Shown piece by piece: positions 7,862-15,141 of a stretch of DNA of 15,141 nucleotides (within the stretch, counting starts at the first letter, position 1; each line of letters opens with the position of its first letter). Source of the stretch: JAXFQS01 sp051892815. Lineage in GTDB: Bacteria; Verrucomicrobiota; Kiritimatiellia; RFP12; DVOR01. The stretch is from the NCBI GenBank assembly GCA_051892815.1, contig JBJFGP010000129.1, positions 1 through 15,141 on the forward strand. The letters are read 5' to 3'. Both the position numbers and the translations under genes were made by a program. The notes beneath the pieces are model-generated. The model saw nothing but the letters and a program-made list of their open reading frames with translations, made no database searches and had not been told where the DNA came from.

Positions 7862-8045
7862 GACGAGCCCTTCGCCCAACTCAATCTCTCGCGCCACGGG
7901 TTGGCGGTGTCCGCACGCTGGGGTGGCTACGACAGGTCCAAACAGGTATCTATCTGCCCTCCCCGAAGGAAGTCAGGTTTCCCGGCGACACCTGGATGGG
8001 AATGTGTCACTAAGGTATCCACCTTTCGTTTTCCGCCGTCCCGTC

Positions 8046-8262
8046 TGGCGCGTCGAGGCGAGCACGGCAAGACCGGCGCAGCGAGAACCGTTTGCGCCCC
8101 ATGCCATCGAAAAGCAGACGCGCCGCACGAACTTGGCAGTCCGGCGCTTGCCGCGAAGCGTTCGCCACGCCGCCGAAACGCAAGCGCCTCGCCCAATCGA
8201 GCAGGTGACGCGCCGATCCGCACACGCCGCGGCGGCGATTGCCGTGCGGGGTTTGTCTTTTT
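8046..8262 (+). ncRNA. Candidate structured RNA or long 3' UTR (speculative)
   Basis: An outer stem (8046-8054 with 8207-8215, one G-T pair) could enclose the perfect 9-bp stem at 8143-8188, and the segment ends in a terminator-like hairpin on the + strand. The arrangement would suit a ~215-nt small RNA or the end of the Gre mRNA. No promoter was found directly upstream and no known RNA family was recognised, so this rests only on visible complementarity in GC-rich DNA. Confidence 0.25.
8218..8262 (+). terminator. Probable rho-independent terminator downstream of the Gre gene
   Basis: CCGCAC (8218-8223) pairs with GTGCGG (8244-8249). The 20-nt interior is itself self-complementary (GCCGC/GCGGC type). 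A T-rich stretch ending in TTTTT (8258-8262) follows. It lies about 360 nt after the Gre stop codon, an unusually long distance. Confidence 0.5.
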
Positions 8263-8475
8263 AACTAATCTATGATTTTTCCCCGGTCCATCCTCCATCC
8301 AATTTCGCTCCCACACGCGAGGGTGACTCGACACGCGAAGCAACCGCCATCCGAACCAATCAATCTCCATCTTCCATCGTGCCGCACCCTTCCGTTGAGG
8401 CACCGCTAATCCACAACCCCTGAAAAAGGCACTCCGGCGGACGATTCGCCAACCAACGCATCCTCCGCCGCCATT

Positions 8476-9483
8476 ATGGCACAACTTCCATTTGCTGACC
8501 TGCTCTCCTTCTTCGCGAGCCACAAGAAGTACCTCATCTCCGGGCATATCCGCCCCGACGGCGATTCCATCGGCTCGGCGGTGGCGCTGTGCAGCCTGCT
8601 CAACCGCCACGGACACGAAGCGTTCTACCCGATTGACGCGAGCAAGGCCGGTGCGCCCGCATTTCTGCTCGAAGGTGCCGCCGCAGTTCCATTCGACCAG
8701 ATTCCCGACTTCGACGCCGTGGTTTGCGTCGACTGCGCCTCGGCGGACCGTTTGGATCCGCGCCTCCAAGGGTTGGTCGCCGGCAAGCCGGTTGCGTGTC
8801 TCGACCACCACCATACCAACACGGCTTTCGGCACGGTCAACTGCATCGACCCCGAGGCCTCCTCGACCGGCGAACTGGTTTGCCGCTTGGTGGAGGCGGC
8901 GGGATGGACTTTGAACCGGTCCGAGGCGGAGGCACTTTGGGTCTCGATTGTGACAGACTCGGGACGTTTCGCCTATGAGTTGACTTCGCCGGAGACCTTG
9001 CGCATCGCCGCCCACCTCAAAGCCTTGGGCGTGCGGTCGCAGGAGATCAACGACCGCCTCTACTGCAGCTTCACCCGGCAGGCGCTGGAACTCAAGCGCC
9101 GGGCGTTCAACACCCTTGAAGTCTCCCCCGACGGCAGAGTGGCAAGCGTCTGCCTTTCGGCAACCGATTTCCTTGAGTCCGGCGCAGGCAAATCCGACGC
9201 CGAAGATGTCATCGAGATTCCCCGGTCGGTTGCGGGAAGCGTCATCGCGCTCTACCTCTACCAGACACCGGAACGCCCCGAAGTGACCCGCTTGTCCATT
9301 CGGACGCGCGCCCCGCTCGATGCTACGCGCCTGGCCGTCGCGTATGGCGGCGGGGGCCATCTGCGTGCCGCCGGATGCGACATCAATCTACCGCTGGAGG
9401 CGGCGAAAAAGGCCGTTTTGGAGCAGATTTCGCGCCTCTATCCGCCATCCGGGAACGAAGCCGCCCCCGCGCCCGGCAAATAG
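8476..9483 (+). CDS. nrnA: DHH-family phosphoesterase, NrnA-like oligoribonuclease/pAp phosphatase
   Basis: A cytoplasmic DHH/DHHA1 phosphoesterase of 335 residues, the usual NrnA length. NrnA enzymes degrade short RNA oligomers and dephosphorylate 3'-phosphoadenosine 5'-phosphate, using Mn ions. Metal ligands are all visible: HIRPDGDS (His24, Asp28, Asp30), VCVDCAS (Asp86), LDHHHTN (Asp110, His111, His112) and TDSGRF (Asp161). The IDPEASSTGELV block (124-135) and the DHHA1 substrate motif YGGGGHLRAAGC (290-301) are intact. The ATG at 8476 places the first beta strand correctly, but I see no Shine-Dalgarno in the pyrimidine-rich 20 nt before it. It could be leaderless or weakly translated. 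A related role such as cyclic-dinucleotide breakdown product hydrolysis is possible within this family. Confidence 0.92.
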   Translation: MAQLPFADLLSFFASHKKYLISGHIRPDGDSIGSAVALCSLLNRHGHEAFYPIDASKAGAPAFLLEGAAAVPFDQIPDFDAVVCVDCASADRLDPRLQGLVAGKPVACLDHHHTNTAFGTVNCIDPEASSTGELVCRLVEAAGWTLNRSEAEALWVSIVTDSGRFAYELTSPETLRIAAHLKALGVRSQEINDRLYCSFTRQALELKRRAFNTLEVSPDGRVASVCLSATDFLESGAGKSDAEDVIEIPRSVAGSVIALYLYQTPERPEVTRLSIRTRAPLDATRLAVAYGGGGHLRAAGCDINLPLEAAKKAVLEQISRLYPPSGNEAAPAPGK

Positions 9484-9485
9484 GC

Positions 9486-9513
9486 TTGACCCCGGCGGAC
9501 AGCGTGGTAGAAT
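9486..9513 (+). promoter_or_regulatory. sigma70-type promoter for the alcohol dehydrogenase gene
   Basis: TTGACC (9486-9491) and TAGAAT (9508-9513) are separated by 16 bp, each with five of six consensus bases, immediately after the nrnA stop codon. Transcription would begin near 9520. The gene may also be read through from nrnA. Confidence 0.6.
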
Positions 9514-9552
9514 AAGGAACCGTTGAGTTCGACTACACAGGAGACTACTGTT

Positions 9553-10767
9553 ATGGCCCGTTTTACTCTGCCTCGCGACATCTACCACGGAAAGGGCTCT
9601 CTGGAGACCCTCAAAACCTTGACCGGCAAGCGCGCGGTCATTTGCGTCGGCGGCGGCTCCATGAAGCGCGGAGGTTTTCTCCAGAGGGCGGAAGCCTATC
9701 TGAAGGAGGCCGGCTTCGAAGTCCGCCTGATTGAAGGAATCGAGAGCGATCCTTCCGTCGAAACGGTCATGAAGGGCGCCGCCGTCATGAGCGACTTCCA
9801 GCCCGACTGGATCATCGCGATGGGAGGCGGTTCGCCGATTGATGCCGCCAAGGCGATGTGGATCAAGTACGAACATCCGGAGTGCAGTTTCGAGGATATG
9901 TGCAAGGTCTTCGGCTTGCCGAAGTTGCGCACGAAGGCCAAGTTCTGCGCCATCTCCTCGACTTCCGGGACGGCGACCGAAGTGACCGCATTCTCCATTA
10001 TCACGGACTACGCCAAGGGCATCAAGTTCCCGATTGCCGACTTCGAGATTACCCCCGATGTCGCCATTGTCGACCCGGATTTGACCCTCACCATGCCGCA
10101 GAAACTCTGCGCGCATACGGGCATGGACGCCTTGACGCACGACTTGGAGGCCTATGTGGCGGTGGCTCGCTCGCCCTACTCCGATGCGTTGGCGTTGCAC
10201 TCGATGGCGATGATTCGCGACTCGCTGGTCAAGAGTTATCACGGCGACGCAGATGCCCGGGCGCAGATGCACGACGCGCAATGCCTGGCGGGCATGAGTT
10301 TCTCGAACGCCCTGCTGGGCATTGTCCACTCGCTGGCGCACAAGACGGGCGCGGCGTTCCAGGGCGGGCACATTATCCACGGTGCCGCCAATGCGATGTA
10401 TCTGCCGAAGGTGATTCGCTTCAATGCGCAGGTCGATTGGGCGGCGGAGCGGTACGCCTTTTGCGCCCGGCGGCTGGGGCTGGCGGGTGCGGAATGCTCG
10501 CAGGATGCCCAAATCGCCGCGCTCATCGCCTGGTGCCGGAAGCTCAATGACGAACTGAACATTCCTCACTGCATCAAGGACTACGCGGCCAATGGTCTGC
10601 CCGGCGGCGGCATGGTCTCGCAGGAGGAGTTTGACGCGAAAGCCGCGCAAATTGCTGTCAACGCCGTGGGCGACGCCTGCACGGGCTGCAACCCGCGCCA
10701 GACCGACGCGAAGTTGATGGAGCAGGTGTTGCGCTGCTGCTGGGACGACTCCGAGGTCGACTTCTAA
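9553..10767 (+). CDS. Iron-containing alcohol dehydrogenase (AdhE C-terminal-domain-like)
   Basis: A cytoplasmic group III alcohol dehydrogenase of 404 residues that should interconvert an alcohol and its aldehyde with NAD(P)H. The ATG at 9553 follows AGGAG about 10 nt upstream; a TTG 30 nt earlier lacks this support. Motifs: nucleotide-binding GGGSPIDAAKAMW (91-103), TSGTATEVTAFSIIT, and PDVAIVDPDLT. Metal ligands are Asp192 and His196 in GMDALTHDLEAY, then His259 in HSLAHKTG and a histidine of GHIIHGAANAMYLP (His273 or His276). The C-terminal ACTGCNPRQT resembles the CTGANPR motif of the ADH half of AdhE, so this is closest to stand-alone relatives of that domain. Such enzymes usually serve ethanol or butanol fermentation in anaerobes. 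The exact substrate cannot be read from sequence. A strong terminator follows. Confidence 0.92.
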   Translation: MARFTLPRDIYHGKGSLETLKTLTGKRAVICVGGGSMKRGGFLQRAEAYLKEAGFEVRLIEGIESDPSVETVMKGAAVMSDFQPDWIIAMGGGSPIDAAKAMWIKYEHPECSFEDMCKVFGLPKLRTKAKFCAISSTSGTATEVTAFSIITDYAKGIKFPIADFEITPDVAIVDPDLTLTMPQKLCAHTGMDALTHDLEAYVAVARSPYSDALALHSMAMIRDSLVKSYHGDADARAQMHDAQCLAGMSFSNALLGIVHSLAHKTGAAFQGGHIIHGAANAMYLPKVIRFNAQVDWAAERYAFCARRLGLAGAECSQDAQIAALIAWCRKLNDELNIPHCIKDYAANGLPGGGMVSQEEFDAKAAQIAVNAVGDACTGCNPRQTDAKLMEQVLRCCWDDSEVDF

Positions 10768-10792
10768 ATCCAAGCGATTCCAACCAATCATC

Positions 10793-10833
10793 AGCGGCAG
10801 GGGCTACCCAAGTCCCTGCCGCTTTCTTGTTTC
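10793..10833 (+). terminator. Strong rho-independent terminator after the alcohol dehydrogenase gene
   Basis: A perfect 10-bp stem, AGCGGCAGGG (10793-10802) with CCCTGCCGCT (10814-10823), has an 11-nt loop and is followed by TTCTTGTTT. It insulates the chaperone cluster from upstream transcription, so that cluster must have its own promoter. Confidence 0.88.
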
Positions 10834-10881
10834 CGATTTCCCTCTAAAGGTGTCCAACTGTGCCCCATGAAGCAATCCGAA

Positions 10882-10920
10882 AGTGTGTCAGAGACACTGC
10901 TCTGTTTCATCTGCGACACT
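10882..10920. promoter_or_regulatory. Inverted-repeat site upstream of the dnaK promoter, possible activator-binding site
   Basis: AGTGTGTCAGA (10882-10892) and TCTGCGACACT (10910-10920) are inverted copies matching at 9 of 11 positions. Within the left half lies a perfect palindrome GTGTC-AGA-GACAC (10885-10897). The block sits about 30-70 bp upstream of a sigma54-type promoter, close but plausible for an enhancer-binding protein; an extra GTGTC occurs at about 10847. It differs from the CIRCE operator. A hairpin in RNA is an alternative reading. Confidence 0.5.
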
Positions 10921-10950
10921 TTCCACCCCTTTTGGGTGCCGAAAAGGCAT

Positions 10951-10966
10951 TGGCACGGGAGTTGCG
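10951..10966 (+). promoter_or_regulatory. sigma54 (RpoN) -24/-12 promoter for dnaK
   Basis: TGGCACG-GGAG-TTGC matches the RpoN consensus TGGCACG-N4-TTGC at every fixed base, with the invariant GG at 10952-10953 and GC at 10964-10965 at the correct spacing. Only the final W position is G. The start would be near 10977, giving a leader of about 38 nt. A GATAAT at 10967-10972 could be a sigma70 -10 box, but no -35 stands at the right distance. Confidence 0.75.
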
Positions 10967-11014
10967 GATAATGTGGCGTGTTGCATGAGCAGCACGGAAA
11001 CGAGGATTCATTTT

Positions 11015-12907
<1,893 letters not shown>

Positions 12908-12987
12908 TTCATTCTCTCCAGCGGCGCTCCACCGCGGGCACCGCTCCTTCTCAAACCAGCCAACCTTCTTAAAGGATACAACAACCT

Positions 12988-13278
12988 ATGGCAACCAAAA
13001 TCAAACCTCTCGGCGCGCGCGTGCTCGTCGAACCGATTGAAGAGAAAGAAGTCACCAAGGGCGGCATCATCATTCCCGACACCGCCAAGGAGAAACCGAT
13101 GCAGGGCAAGGTCATTGCCGTGGGCGTCAAGCGCGACGACGATGGCAAGGAACTCGCCTTTGATGTCAAGGTCGGCGACACCGTGCTGCTTCCGAAGTAC
13201 GGCGGCACCGAGGTCAAGATCAACGACAAGGAGTACCAGCTCGTCCGCGAAGAGGATCTGCTGGGCGTCCTCTGCTAG
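12988..13278 (+). CDS. groES: Co-chaperonin GroES (Hsp10)
   Basis: The 96-residue heptameric lid of the GroEL chamber, of normal family length. It begins MATKIKPLGARVLVEP; the mobile loop that docks on GroEL is around EVTKGGIIIP (21-30), and VGDTVLLPKYGGTEVKI and the end EEDLLGVL are typical. AAGGA stands about 11 nt before the ATG, a rather long spacing. The 80-bp gap after dnaK contains a modest stem (AGCGG/CCGCT) without a T-run, no CIRCE and no convincing promoter, so co-transcription with dnaK is likely. Confidence 0.97.
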   Translation: MATKIKPLGARVLVEPIEEKEVTKGGIIIPDTAKEKPMQGKVIAVGVKRDDDGKELAFDVKVGDTVLLPKYGGTEVKINDKEYQLVREEDLLGVLC

Positions 13279-13311
13279 TTCCCCGATTCCACAACGAAAG
13301 GTTTACTGATT

Positions 13312-14940
<1,629 letters not shown>

Positions 14941-14969
14941 GCCTCCCCGCACGGCTTTAGCCTGACAAG

Positions 14970-15003
14970 AAGGCCGCTCCGAAAGGGGCGGCCTTTTTGT
15001 TTG
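14970..15003 (+). terminator. Strong rho-independent terminator after groEL
   Basis: AAGGCCGCTCC (14970-14980) pairs with GGGGCGGCCTT (14985-14995) over 11 bp with one G-T pair, closed by a GAAA tetraloop and followed by TTTTTGTTT. It is the only strong terminator seen between the dnaK promoter and the window end. Confidence 0.92.
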
Positions 15004-15141
15004 CCCGCGCGAACCAAGGTCAAGAAAGATAGGCAGATTTCCGAGCACCCCTGTTCACGACCGGCCCCCGTCCGTACCAACCTCTCAAATGCAAAGGTTG
15101 TAAACAAAGCCCCCACAAGATACCAACCCTTTTCCCTCGCG
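15004..15141. other. Terminal non-coding stretch with a small inverted repeat
   Basis: No gene is visible in the last 138 bases. CAACCT (15078-15083) and AGGTTG (15095-15100) form a 6-bp inverted repeat with an 11-nt spacer that could be an operator for a gene beyond the edge; this is weak. Confidence 0.25.

Larger units (their letters stand above)
7862..8475. other. 614-bp non-coding gap with dense inverted repeats
   Basis: I see no credible gene: the open frames are Arg/Pro-rich, overlap one another and lack ribosome sites. Structure is frequent. GACAC/GTGTC (about 7986-8008) and CAGGT/ACCTG (about 7974-7994) are short stems. On the minus strand CTTCC-TTCG-GGGAG (about 7972-7959) forms a UUCG-tipped hairpin. 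GGCGCTTGC (8143-8151) pairs perfectly with GCAAGCGCC (8180-8188), enclosing a second stem GCGAA/TTCGC (8153-8165). GGCGCGTC (8047-8054) is complementary to two copies of GACGCGCC (8117-8124 and 8207-8214). Nearer the next gene are a near-duplicate TCCATCCTCCATCC / TCCATCTTCCATCG (8287-8300, 8366-8379) and a direct repeat ACACGCGA (8313-8320, 8331-8338). It does not match tmRNA, SRP RNA or RNase P RNA hallmarks. Confidence 0.5.

Noticed and set aside
7905..8265. tmRNA, SRP RNA or RNase P RNA in the non-coding gap
   Set aside because: The hallmark sequences of these RNAs (tmRNA 3' CCA end with TPsiC arm, SRP GGAAG tetraloop region in proper order, RNase P GAGGAAAGTCC block) are absent on both strands.
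7901..8275. A 124-codon plus-strand frame in the gap after the Gre gene
   Set aside because: The product is Arg/Pro/Ala-rich with no ribosome site or motif, and competing frames of similar quality overlap it; treated as non-coding.
7927..9360. A 477-codon minus-strand frame spanning nrnA and the upstream gap
   Set aside because: Most of it is the complement of nrnA, whose metal-binding motifs are all intact; composition is low quality and there is no supported start.
10831..11014. CIRCE operator or sigma32 promoter upstream of dnaK
   Set aside because: No TTAGCACTC-N9-GAGTGCTAA-like inverted repeat and no sigma32-type pair was found; the inverted repeat present has different half sites.

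Overview
The window is chromosomal, GC-rich (roughly 60% by eye) and mostly housekeeping. It carries no transposase, integrase, CRISPR array, tRNA or rRNA that I can find. The best guess for the host is a PVC-superphylum bacterium (Verrucomicrobiota, Kiritimatiellota or Lentisphaerota), probably anaerobic or fermentative. The reasons are a 700-residue Gre factor with a very large helical N-terminal extension, an architecture known from Chlamydiae and relatives, and a stand-alone alcohol dehydrogenase resembling the ADH half of AdhE. This placement is inference.

Layout. (1) 1-1971, + strand: uvrB without its first ~22 codons, then a C-rich spacer with short degenerate repeats. (2) 2169-5323, - strand: two small units. 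A coiled-coil membrane protein is followed, with a 17-nt overlap, by a tiny lipoprotein; they are driven by a near-consensus sigma70 promoter at 5358-5386 and probably end at a terminator near 3902-3942. Downstream come a prmA-like methyltransferase and a secreted SGNH/GDSL hydrolase, 15 nt apart. (3) 5687-7861, + strand: a good sigma70 promoter and the Gre fusion gene. (4) 7862-8475: a 614-bp gap without a credible gene, rich in inverted repeats and containing a terminator-like hairpin. (5) 8476-10767, + strand: an NrnA-type DHH phosphoesterase, then an iron alcohol dehydrogenase with its own promoter and a strong terminator. (6) 10882-14998, + strand: the chaperone cluster dnaK-groES-groEL, closed by one strong terminator.

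The most interesting signal is upstream of dnaK. The sequence TGGCACG-N4-TTGC at 10951-10965 matches the sigma54 (RpoN) -24/-12 consensus, with a perfect small palindrome and a larger imperfect inverted repeat 30-70 bp upstream that could bind an enhancer-binding protein. No CIRCE element is visible, and no internal terminator with a T-run separates dnaK, groES and groEL. The general chaperones here may therefore be under RpoN/activator control, not the usual HrcA/CIRCE or sigma32 control.

Secondary points of interest are the coiled-coil/lipoprotein pair (unknown function), the structured non-coding gap at 7862-8475, and a GC-rich repeat family (core GCCCCCGAAGGT) found in spacers on both sides of the minus-strand block.
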